Shown here: positions 54,961 to 64,000 of the stretch, piece by piece
Position numbering within the stretch: position 1 is the stretch's first letter
How the letters are laid out: every line of letters starts with the position of its first letter
Origin: Phymatolithon calcareum
Taxonomy: Eukaryota > Rhodophyta > Florideophyceae > Hapalidiales
DNA: 64,000 nucleotides
Direction: 5' to 3'
Assembly (NCBI GenBank): GCA_977006965.1
Contig: OZ345368.1
Span: 1 to 64,000 of the forward strand
Notes under the pieces: model-generated
What the model was told of the DNA's origin: nothing
Seen by the model: the letters and a program-made list of their open reading frames with translations, nothing else
Databases searched by the model: none
Program-made: the position numbers and the translations under genes

Positions 54961-56090
54961 TTCTATAATTACCTATTCCGAAGTTGGCTGAGGTGCGATC
55001 CTAAATCTTCGCCTATCTTTCACGAGCGTATGTATGTATGCGTGATGCTTCCTGGTCCTGCTCCTCCCAGATGCTGCTCTCCAGAAAGGAGAGCCCTGTG
55101 ATTCGCGTCGTTTGGCTGCGTGCTATTCCAGGGAGGGAGGGTGAGTGAGAAAGGAAAGCCCTGCTCGATTTCATGGCATTGTCGTCGTCGCCCGCCTCTT
55201 ATAGTGTTCCAAGTGCGTTAGTGCACGCCCAGACTGTCGGTAACACGCGGCGTCGGCTCATGGAATCTTTCCGTTCGCAATAAATTTGGCCCCGAGTGTC
55301 GGTCTCGGGCTGTCGTTCGATTTCACCCTCCTCGTTAACGGGATAGTCGAACGCACGTACATCGGTAATGGCTTTTCCTTGACCGACACTTTCCCCCATT
55401 TTGCGCGTTGGATCCGTTGGCTCTTGCCGCCAATGCACAAAGAATTCGATAATACCCTCGCGGACTGGTCTGCAGCTTCGCACGCCGCTTGTGTCTTCAC
55501 CAATAATAGCATACCATATGCATGAAATGTTGGCTTCCGTGAGTTTATGTAAGGCACTGGAAAGCTATTTAAAAGCTATTATAGATCGTAGCAATAGTAT
55601 ATGAGAGGCATGGACGAATACATTTTCTCCAAACAAGAGCCAAACTAACGGAAAAACTAACCATAGAGGATTTATATGAGTGAAAGCTCCCATGTCCACG
55701 TTCGATAGACCGCGATTGAACAGTTTGCAAAGACAATTTTCTGAGCACCATCACATCTTTAATGTGCGCCAATAAATAGCCGACATACGATACCATAATG
55801 GTCCGCCGTATTGTAAATAGAGGACATATGGCCGTCTCCAGAGAAACGTTTTTTGCAAGGATTAAATTCGTAAATTTTGCGCACTCTTTTCGAAGAGAAT
55901 CAAATTATCTCAACGGGGGCAAGCGCCGTCTCGAAAAGATTTGTTATCATATTCAGCGCGCTATTGATTAGAATCCGAAGATATTACAAGCGGAAGTGAG
56001 TTCTTCTCGCCGACTGCGACGTCTACGGCCTGTCACTAGATAGTCGCAAGCGAGAACGTAAACGCGAATGAACATCGAAGCTGCCTGCAA
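54961..56090. other. Unassigned stretch with a GC-rich ORF
   Basis: Bases 55200-55525 are GC-richer and contain a 79-codon plus frame (55286-55525: LVNGIVERTYIGNGFS, HFARWIRWLLPP) with no family I recognise; an overlapping minus frame is of similar length. It may be a fragment of a gene from elsewhere. The remainder (55526-56090) shows nothing. Confidence 0.35.
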
Positions 56091-56093
56091 TGA

Positions 56094-58588
56094 AACTTTG
56101 CGCTAGATATTTCGATCAATCCCCGTCGAATTGTCAACATACGTGGGGTGCGCCCTGTAACGTCATATCATGTTACCTTTTTGAAAGCTGGATTTCTGAG
56201 GAATGGGTACATAGAAACTCAGCTTTTAACCTGCCGAAAACTAACTGGATGGGAAATTGCCGACTTCTATACCAAGGAGCCTTACAAGTATCAACCATTT
56301 GAGGCCGAGAAACGAGCGCAAGAAGAACTGAGAAAGTCCAATGATGGAGGACATGTGTACTGCATTGACGGATTGCATCGTCGAAAGGTTGCCCTTGAAC
56401 TCATCGAAGAGCAAGAGTATTCCGAAAATTTCCGACATTGGGGACGGATGGTGAATAATCTTGGTCCAGAAAATGAAATTGCCTTTTCGATTTGCTGAAC
56501 TCTTCAAACGAGTATTGTATTAAGCTGAGCCCGTGCACAATTGTCCTGCAATGCAGCCGATACGACCAGATTGTGAATGGGAGCAGCAGAAAAAAATTAC
56601 TGTCTGCCGCGAAAGTTGGCAGGCGCATGGTACAATGCGGGGGAAGTGACAAGCAGTTCAGTGAAAAGACAGTTAAGGCGATGGCGGAGAAAAAGCGTCA
56701 AGTTATTGGAATCAGTTGAAAACTACCTATAAGGGCTCTACGGTACCTAGACGTTCTTCAGGAAAAGAATCCTAAATGCGCAGAAGCTGCTTTCACAATC
56801 ACAAACTTGAAGTCGGTGCCAAATACGTTGACAGATGAAGAAGCCATCGCGCTTCTGAGAAGAATGAGCAATTTTTATAGGACAAAAATTCCCCGTTCCG
56901 AAAGCCATGGCACCACATCAAGTTAGCGAAAACGTATTTTATGTTCGTCGAGCTCTCAAGGCCGTTAACGTCTTCATGAGTCTTTGCGAATATACACGGC
57001 TCCCTCCAGAGCTAGAACATCTTGTCGAACAAATGAAAAATACGGACAAGCACGACGAAGACCTCGCATACTTCTCCTACTAAGGGGACGAGATTTACGC
57101 AGATCTCGAGCAGGAATGCGAAAAGCATGAGCCAGGCGGTGACTTGAAAATATTACTTGCACGGAAAAAGATAAAGTCGAAGAAGCTGCATCTCGATTCT
57201 GAGCCATAATCAAACTCAGCCCTGGAGACTACTGCTTGTCATGAACGAGGGCAAGAAAAGGAAATAGTCCCTTCTCTACCAGAGCTCAGTACAACCGCCT
57301 CAACAGGGACTTCGAAATCAAATAATGAAGAGCAAGAAGAACTTATCACCAAGCAAAAATCTGAGGGAGCATCGAATCTGGCCTGGTTTGCAAAAAAGGC
57401 GAGACTTGTCGATGAGACAATCGAATCAGTGTGCGAGCCACCGGGATGGAAGCTCATGAATTGCAGTATCGAAAAATTCGAGAAAAAGAGAGAGGAATAA
57501 TGGATGGTCGAAGTATGCACGGACTTTGCAATTTTTGACATTCCGCAAGAAGACAAAAACCAGGACTCGATTGACAAACACGTGCAGCACATTGGAAGCA
57601 CATTGTTGCACATGCGTTTTGTTCGGCTATGCAATTCTCTCAAATTGTAAATGCCGCGACGAAGATTGGGCTTACTGCAATATCCTGCCCAATGCTTTAT
57701 GTACCTGATACTATGAATGTAAAAAGGTTGACATTTGCGCTTCAACCGCAAGATATTGTTCAATACGCTGCTGTGTTTATCAAAAAGAGCACACGATCTC
57801 CGGAAAAGCACTACTTCTCATCAAGTAAGGAGTACGAGAACTCAATAATTCCGCCATGGACAAACGTTGTGTCCAATATTTTGACGTCACGGTCCCGCCT
57901 TACGGATTCGACCAGAAAACCTTTTGATGCATCGGAACGACCAAAAGAACTATACAAGCATTTAATGCGACAATGGTGCCGACCTGGAAGAATTTGCTAC
58001 AGCCCTCTCGCACTAACAATGGATGCGGGATTAGCCACGTACGAAATTGGTATTCGATATATTGCAGTCGAGGAGGAAGGGTGGTTTGAGCCTGCGAAGA
58101 AGCGTATTTTTGATTATGTGTCACGTCCCATTAAGAGATCGATATTGGGGGAGCCGACTCCAGAAGTCGACAAAAATTCTACAAGAATATTGTCATATCT
58201 CAAAAAGACGAAGCCGCTTCCAAGCAATACACAAAGTTCGAGAACCACTGAGGGTACTTTGAGAGCCAAGATTACCTCTGGCAATGATCTTGGGACATCA
58301 GAACTAGGTATGGCCCTTCGGTCTTCGAAAGGACAGAAAGAATACCCTCAGCGGCAAGAACTCCCAGCCCACTCGTACTCAGATGAAAGCGAGCAGGCAA
58401 CCGAGTTGACGGAGAGCAACATGGCGGTCACAAAGCAGACAGCGAGTAAGTCCACGGGTGGAAGAGCTCCGAGGAAGAAACTCGCTACGAAGGCTGCGCG
58501 CACCGTCAAGCATCCTGGGGAGGCCAGGGTGCACGAGATGACGGCGTGCTGGGTGGAGCAGAAAGAAGAAGGCCCAAACGCAAGCTGA
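56094..58588 (+). pseudogene. ParB-like / DNA-methyltransferase-like fusion gene, broken
   Basis: Plus-strand pieces in register order: 56094-56498 with SINPRRIVNIRGVRP and HVYCIDGLHRRKVALELI, the ParB/Srx-type fold with its D-G-x-H-R motif; 56492-56926, a linker with one TGA at 56717; 56910-57650, charged, with stops at 57081, 57207 and 57498; then 57629-58588. The last two resemble an amino-methyltransferase: TDFAIFDIPQ (57537) sits where DPPY is expected, and WCRPGRICYSPL...AGLATYEIGIRYIAVE (from 57974) where the SAM-binding D-P-F-x-G-x-G-T should be. Both motifs are non-canonical. ParB plus methyltransferase resembles mobile-element or prophage proteins. Frames changed at about 56490, 56910 and 57620. 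Probably dead; a catalytically lost reader is possible. Confidence 0.6.
58421..58501 (+). other. Histone H3 N-terminal tail-like peptide
   Basis: ATG 58421 is followed by AVTKQTASKSTGGRAPRKKL and then ATKAAR, 22 of 26 residues identical to the universal H3 tail ([20 protein letters not shown]...). K4, K9, S10, K18 and K23 equivalents are kept; R2, R8, K14 and Q19 are changed. The match ends at R26, and no histone fold follows. With the initiator Met removed, the protein would expose Ala first, as H3 does, which argues that this ATG is a genuine start. It is also in frame with the methyltransferase-like ORF upstream. Confidence 0.85.
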
Positions 58589-59508
58589 CGGTGCATGATG
58601 CAGCGCGGTTGGGGTTTCTTGAGGAAGAACGTGGAAGTGCGAGTAGTAGCGCAGGCTGGCAGTTCCGGAAGATCAAGCTCTCGGACGGTCAGAAGGAAAG
58701 AGAGATTGATGGCCGTTTCTACGCCTCTGCCGATAAGAAAGGTCTGAAGTGGTATCCAATCATACTGTATATCATGGAGATGACTAAGATTGCTGGCGTT
58801 CCCGTCGACGGTAGAGGCAAGGTCGGTAAAACACACAGAGTGACAGGGGATGACATAGCGGTCCTGGGACTTGACCCTACGTATCTCTGCGTGGACGCAG
58901 TAGACAAATGGTGTATCGATCACAAAGGTCTTGCTTTGCGCCTGGATCGTCCCGGGAGTCGGGGTGCAAGCAGGGCTGCCAAGTCTTATTACTGTGCAGA
59001 ATACCCGGTATATTATCAGACGGGCGGTGATACATCGTGCGTTTTGGCGGAAGTGCTGAACGGAATCAAGGAGCTGGGACGACCAGATGATGCTCGTGAA
59101 GTGATGCGGTATGTGGTTCGAGGAAGAGTGGACGAACCACGCGTGAGAGGTCTAGCAGACCTGTCGAAATGGTTTTCGGACGCAGTGGGAAGGTATGCGC
59201 TAGTACATGTGCCTGGAATTGGGGAGCCAAGTCTGAATTGGCTCATGCAGCAAAATAGCGGGATATACCTTACTACCTTGCCTGGCACGGGATTCGAGAA
59301 CCACATAGTGGTTATTGATGCCAACAGGAAACTTATTTTCGACGGCATGGAGCGCTGTGCCTTGAAGCTTAGTCCTCAAGCGTTGAGGGCATGTCTCGGA
59401 GACGGCGTCAGGTTCGATTACATCGAAGAGGTGCGGATGATTCCGATGGTTACAGGGAAGCGGAACAGGCCCCGGAATCGGAACAAGAGGAAGAGAGGCT
59501 CGGACTAA
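58421..59508 (+). CDS. H3-tail-bearing ORF leading to a possible cysteine-peptidase-like domain
   Basis: The frame starting at ATG 58421 ends at 58588. The adjacent frame, open from 58450 to the stop at 59508, holds a protein of about 320 residues counting from a GTG at 58546; the first ATG in that frame is near 58772. A -1 change of frame (or a small intron or error) between 58502 and 58588 would join them, passing through a basic RRRPKRKL. In the second part, SCVLAEVLNGI could carry a nucleophilic Cys, and ENHIVVIDANRKLIFDGME a His and Asp, an order seen in papain-like and viral-type cysteine proteases. The frame ends in a basic RNRPRNRNKRKR tail. It is GC-richer than its neighbours and intact, so transfer or recent arrival is possible. 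Peptidase function is a guess. Confidence 0.55.
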
Positions 59509-59595
59509 GTGGTGGAGATTTGAGCATGAGGTAGTCGTGCGAATGCGATTGGCTCATTATGAATCGTGAACAGTGATAACGAGTTTAGCAGAGAT
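59509..59595. other. Spacer between convergent ORF and Copia element
   Basis: Only about 87 bases separate the two convergent frames, too short for a Copia LTR. So the 3' LTR of the minus-strand element is missing, or very short, at this junction. Confidence 0.5.
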
Positions 59596-61625
59596 TTACA
59601 AATTGTGTTGCGAACAGATAATTCGGTGCGCTTTGGATAAAGTCATGTGTGGGAGGATTCCCGATACCATTGTGTTGTTCAATGTTTTGAAAACAACAGG
59701 ATTGGCTTTGGTGAGCGCGTCTGCTAGATTCTGAGATCCAGGTATCCACTGCATAACTGATATATATGCAGCCTCAAATGAATCACGAAGACGAGATACA
59801 GTAGGACGAAGACGATAATCACGACCCTCGTGTACGTAGTGATCGTGGAGTGTAGACCATACGAATGGACGGTGAGAACTAGTGGAATTTGTTTGTGCGG
59901 GGATATAATGACCGAGATCCATTCTACTAACAGAAGTGAGCGGTCGGCGGACTCTGCAGCGGCAAGTTTTTCGGCACCAACGGAGGAAAACGATATCCGC
60001 GACTGCTTGCAACTGTACCAATCGAGAAAGTGGTACACAGAGCGGTCCTGACCGGGAATGTATAGTCCCGTGATAAATCCTGTTTGGCCGTAAGAGGATG
60101 TTCCAGTACTGGCATCAGAAAAGGAAAGAATCGAGATAGACTGGAAAGATGAGTGGTCTAGGAGAGGAGACGGTAGCGAATTATACAGGAGGGCTGGCGA
60201 AAGCTGACGAAGTTGATGGAACGCAGAGTTTGCTTCCTTCAAGTGTTTGACACGAAGACTCCCAACATTCTGCTGGAGTTTGCTGGAAGCAAGTGATGCT
60301 TGAGGAAGAACTCCATGGCCAATGTAGTTAAGCTTCCCGGTGAGGCTTTGGAAAGACGTGAGCTCAGCGGGAGTGCATACATCTTCGTGCTGCTTTCGAC
60401 GAGTGCGCGGAATATCCAATGGAGAAATTGTGCTCATGAACTCGATCATGGAAAAACGGACACTATAGTCTTCAGATTGCTCAATCAACAGTCTGTTGAA
60501 CAGCAATTTGCGCTCTGCAACGAAGCGGCCAATTATAAAGCGCATTGAAATAGCGCCTTTGAATCTTTGAATTTCTTTTGGACTTCCGGCGAAAAGTAGA
60601 TCGTGAACTACCTTTGCAATGAGCAGGACAATTTTGGAGTGGTTTTTTCTTAGAATAAACAGCTGCGGGACACCTGGAATGGTTTCCAATCCATACTCAG
60701 ACATCTAGTCTTCCACGCAGAGCTTCCAGAGACGTCCAGACTCGACAAGACCAAAAGCAAGTTTGATGAGCTTCCAGACTTCATCAATATAGTCTTACAA
60801 ACCTTTTGGTGGGCGCATATATATGTCGTGCTGAAGCGTTCCTGCTTGTAGATAAGCCCCAGAGATATCGATAGTTGCAAGCCTGAAATGCATAAGCGCA
60901 GCCAGAGAAAGGAGTATACGTATTACAGAAAACTGTGCCGTTGAAGAGTCTTTCCGAAGCTCTTCCTTTTCCTTGTCGCGATTTCCGTGTGGAACGAGTC
61001 TGCATTTCAGCTTCAGCTTGCCTTGGATACCATTGTTCTTGATCTCGAAGAAGTGATGGGAGCTGATTATGTTAGATCTCTGTGGCACTTGTCGAATGCT
61101 TACAGGACTGAAGGCTCCTTTGTCGACGTAGTTGCTCTTTTCTTTTGCAATTGCCTTATCGAGAATCCATCTCGGTGCGAACTGCAATTTAGTTTCTGAG
61201 ACAGGAGAGAGTGCTATGATTTCTCATATTCTGTGAAGTATCCGTTGTTCGGAAGAATCCAAAGAACAAGGAATTATATTAGGACGTCTTGACGGATATT
61301 CTCCAATGTCTTTGGACTGATCGAAGGCGGTTGAAACAGTGCCGATATCCATGGAGGGGACATTCACCTTCTTATCAGATAAGGAAACGGAACCGAAGAA
61401 TGACCAGGAAAGAGGATGCATGGACCATAGAGCGTGTTCCTCTTGAATAGAAGAGCTGTCGGAATCTCCAGTGTTATTTCCGGGACTTGAAATTGGGTCA
61501 TTAATCTCTGGTACCGGATTTGGGTCATCATCGGGGCCAAAGAAAGAAAGCTCTCCGATCTCAAGGACGTCGAGCTCGTGAAGAAGTGAGGAGGATGGAG
61601 CCAGACGAATGTCCTCGTATGCCAC
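59596..61625 (-). pseudogene. Copia linker, reverse transcriptase and RNase H
   Basis: The stretch 61625-61224 is an acidic, Ser/Pro-rich linker. From 61187 the RT reads STAQFSVIRILLSLAALMHFRLATIDISGAYLQAG, then IYMRPPKG, with stops at 60795 and 60705. The catalytic YxDD region is changed to VVHDLLFAG (about 60615). RNase H shows SFSDAS and SCKQSRISFSSVGAEKLAAAESAD. A frameshift near 59850 separates the end, WIPGSQNLADALTKAN (60021-59596). It is dead, and the altered YVDD alone would abolish synthesis. Confidence 0.88.
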
Positions 61626-63097
61626 TTAGAAGGGCCGACCTTTGAGCTTTGAAGTATTACAGATGAGCGCAAAATACTTTTCTGCCCTGAGGACGAAACC
61701 AAGATGCAATTTTCCAAATTTTGTCTCTTTCTTGAAATAGTAAACCGGAGTCTTTGGCGTTAGGATGTGTTGGCCAACCGGACGAACGTTCTTTGTGGTT
61801 AAGAGCAAGCTGAGAGCTCTGCGTGCAACCTGTTCGTGATGCGATGTGAATATCTTGTCGGTGAGCGCGCTCTTTGGTAGACCACAGAGAGATGGAGTGT
61901 ATCCTCTAGCGAGCTCAAAGCTGCTCAGGATCTTTCCACCATGAAGGACGTTTTTGAGGAAAGTAGCCCTTGAGAGAATCTCATAGTCTGACTTGTAAAT
62001 TCCTCGCACGCTGCGAAGATGCTGTTCGTCTTTGATTAAACGCTGTACGAAGAGTCGGATGGTTGCGTTACCGGATTCGACGGAGTCAATCTTTTTGTGC
62101 CGTCGCGCAGGTCTCGGATCAAATGAACAGTGATGGAATTTGCACATGGATCAATAACCTCATTGTTAAACTGTGGATCTCCGGAAATGATTCGAGGTGG
62201 ACCATACACATTGAACCAGTGCGTAATAATCATTTTGAACAAATCGTCCATATCACGTGAAGACATGAGGACCGTAGCAGAAAAGCCAGTTGCAACGTCT
62301 TTCATGTGGAGAATGGGGAGGTTTCCAAGCTCTTGAACGTACATGAAGTCAAGCTGGATCTTTCTTAAGGATACATTTTTCGCATTTAGCGGACGTCCAG
62401 TCTGTTTGCAACTAGTGCACTTTGCATATGCCCACTCGAGTGCATTTTGAAAGATAGGAGTATAAATTCCAGCTCGTTTACATATCTCACGCATGTCCCG
62501 GACAGTGAGGTGTGTGTAAACGTCGAGCTTTGTTGCCAAGTTTCGGGCGACTTTTGAGTCGGAAATGCTCGGGTAGGATGAGGAAGTGGAAGATAGAAAC
62601 GGGGCTTCCCTGTCCAGCAAAGCAGAAGTATAAAATGATTTGGTGGAAGTAAAGAATGACTTAAATGCCTTCGATTGGGATGGAACAAGGTGCAAATAAG
62701 TTCGAAGTGTGTTTTTGTTTCCTGAAGTATATGTAGGAAGAATCAAGCGGTGAGGAGACAGATTGAGAACATTAGACGGAATTTTGAGAAGATTTTGGTC
62801 CCCGAACAAATTGGATCGAGAAAGTATATGATTACCAAGAAGCAAAGGACCGTCACCTTTCGTGAGATAGAAAGGCAGCTGGACATTTCGACAATTGAGA
62901 TCTGTGGTATTGAGCTTCCATAAAGCTATGGTCAGCTTGAGATCACTGCCTTTCGGACCGTAGGAATGGTAGAATGGAGCACAATCAAGAGGATTTAGAA
63001 CAAGATCAATTCCCATAGCAATACAAAGGGCAGCAGCAGATTCGATTTCGCCGACACTACGCGGACAACCGATGTCAAGGACTGGATTTGGATCCAA
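61626..63097 (-). pseudogene. Copia protease and integrase, frameshifted
   Basis: The piece 63097-62036 starts with PVLDIGCPRS, an aspartic-protease site with Ile in place of the usual Ser/Thr of D-S/T-G. It continues through the integrase HHCC finger (H...CTSCKQTGRP) and the first two catalytic residues, IQLDFMYV and ISGDPQFNN. A frameshift near 62100 moves to 62147-61626, where DSVESGNATIRLF supplies the catalytic Glu. GYTPSLCGLPKS follows. The D, D and E are all present, but the frame break and the protease change make activity unlikely. Confidence 0.85.
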
Positions 63098-63138
63098 GAG
63101 GGATGGACTAACGTCAGATGGGGCACCAACGCCAGATG

Positions 63139-63942
63139 TTAGGCATGTCTGTGCTTGGAAGGGTTGGAGCCCATTCGGAAATGCTGGTCTTGTTCAGAGC
63201 TTGATCGATCCTTTTTCTCAGCAGGATTATCGCACCCGCCTTGAGAGCGAATCTGCTTCGTGCCAAACGATGGCTGAGGACAAGAATCATGTCCACGTTT
63301 GTGCTTTGAGGAGCCACAGTCGTAGCAGAATGATGCAGAACCACTTGGTCCGACACGAGGAGGACGTTTCGAGCGATTGTTTCGGCGCTTCCCAATACGC
63401 CCTTGCAATCGTGAGGGAAGTGAGGGTCTCTGCTGCGTGGATGTTTTGCGATTTTGAACGCTAGATTCGCGATTCTTGGTCTGCGAATTCTCTCTCGATG
63501 AAGAGTTAAACGCCAGTAGGGCCTTATTTACCCTCTGACCGATAAGATTTTCGATCTCTGCAGGGGTCATTGAAACGGATGGTTTCGGTGAGGAGGAAAT
63601 GTTGCGCAAGACTGCAACAGCGTCATCAAGATAAAGACGGCATCGGGTTCCGGAACTGAAAAGCATCTGATTGGCGGCCTTATCAGATGGCTTATTCAAT
63701 TCTTTGTCGCTTTTCGCAACAGACCCCAGATCGCTCACTAATTCGTTTAGTTTGGATCGAACGTGAACTGCTTTGCGAGCTGCTTTCTGGAAGGTGTCCT
63801 TCTTATAGATCTTCAAGGATCGATCCTCCCGAAGCTCTTTAAGCTCACCTAAAATGTGGTCAACCTTCGAATGATCTGCAGGACTCAGAAGAAGAGAGGG
63901 ATCAAATTCGTTTCGCTTGCGGGACTCGGCGAACCTGATCAA
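63139..63942 (-). CDS. Copia Gag-like protein
   Basis: A 267-residue frame. Residues 1-160 are helical and charged, as in copia gag. A basic Arg/Ser-rich linker precedes a nucleocapsid-like zinc knuckle, CYDCGSSKHKRGHDSC, with the spacing slightly off the classical C-x2-C-x4-H-x4-C. It is open throughout. The stop before the protease domain implies either frameshift or decay. ATG 63942 is the first Met, but the frame may begin further right. Confidence 0.75.
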   Translation of the reverse strand: MIRFAESRKRNEFDPSLLLSPADHSKVDHILGELKELREDRSLKIYKKDTFQKAARKAVHVRSKLNELVSDLGSVAKSDKELNKPSDKAANQMLFSSGTRCRLYLDDAVAVLRNISSSPKPSVSMTPAEIENLIGQRVNKALLAFNSSSRENSQTKNRESSVQNRKTSTQQRPSLPSRLQGRIGKRRNNRSKRPPRVGPSGSASFCYDCGSSKHKRGHDSCPQPSFGTKQIRSQGGCDNPAEKKDRSSSEQDQHFRMGSNPSKHRHA

Positions 63943-64000
63943 CTGAAGCTTAGCACTAGTTAGGGTATCCTAGCTCAGTGAAGCATTATTGAGCAGTGTG

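Larger units (their letters stand above)
59596..64000 (-). mobile_element. Ty1/copia retrotransposon, decayed, 5' end outside window
   Basis: On the minus strand, gag, protease, integrase, reverse transcriptase and RNase H follow each other in the copia order (integrase before RT). At least four in-frame stops (61626, 61224, 60795, 60705) and two frameshifts (about 62100 and 59850) inactivate it. The 5' LTR must lie beyond 64000; no 3' LTR is seen. It converges on the H3-tail ORF. Confidence 0.9.

Noticed and set aside
57239-57811. 190-codon minus-strand frame
   Set aside because: It is opposite the ParB/methyltransferase-like pieces and has no motif of its own.
58421-58501. A true histone H3 gene
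   Set aside because: Similarity stops at residue 26 and no histone fold follows in any frame.
1-64000. tRNA or rRNA genes
   Set aside because: I saw no convincing cloverleaf boxes or rRNA-like stretches by eye; a covariance scan would be needed to be sure.

Overview
The window is the left end of a eukaryotic chromosome. It opens with about 1.58 kb of a tandem 7-base telomere-type repeat (CCCTATT as written, so the G-rich strand is AATAGGG), C-rich strand first, as expected at a left chromosome end. Everything after it looks like subtelomere: no tRNA, rRNA or recognisable housekeeping gene, dense decayed repeats, and a telomere-linked RecQ-type helicase gene. The real reading frames lack obvious introns. 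The helicase architecture is best known from fungi; the Copia, LINE, pogo, Harbinger-like and DDE elements are found widely in fungi, algae and protists. I cannot assign the organism; the unusual telomere unit is the best clue.

Layout. 1-1582: telomere. 1584-6 kb: a hairpin-rich subtelomeric segment and very decayed helicase/LINE fossils. 6-8.4 kb: a helicase fossil fused in its last coding region to the 3' half of a LINE, which keeps a 361-residue open frame. 8.4-19.4 kb: fossils of helicase and LINE, two palindromic repeats, and a clean 326-bp MITE. 19.4-25.3 kb: the one intact helicase gene (1612 residues from the chosen ATG) with its own 5' and 3' flanks. 25.3-27.6 kb: a LINE and a reversed helicase fossil. 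27.9-32.3 kb: a nearly intact pogo-like transposon and a second DDE-type transposon. 32.5-39.2 kb: a direct repeat pair flanking a helicase 3' fossil and a PIF/Harbinger-like fragment. 39.2-45.2 kb: LINE pieces and a deleted third copy of the subtelomeric unit. 45.2-49.5 kb: an inverted copy of the telomere-adjacent unit, split by a 1067-bp solo LTR whose empty target is still visible in the other copies. 49.5-55 kb: LINE and helicase fossils. 56.1-59.5 kb: the least familiar region, a broken ParB-like/DNA-methyltransferase-like gene and then a frame that begins as a near copy of the histone H3 N-terminal tail and leads into a possible cysteine-peptidase-like ORF. 59.6-64 kb: a decayed Ty1/copia element on the minus strand.

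How it fits together. Most of the window is one helicase-bearing subtelomeric element and a few LINE families, copied, inverted, truncated and joined to one another. The intact helicase combines two zinc fingers, a region with tyrosine-recombinase-like signatures, a complete RecQ-type motor and a Cys-rich tail, so it may act on chromosome ends and on its own spread. The most promising novelties are the H3-tail-bearing gene at 58.4-59.5 kb with its ParB/methyltransferase neighbour, and the telomere-adjacent hairpins in which paired bases change together between copies.
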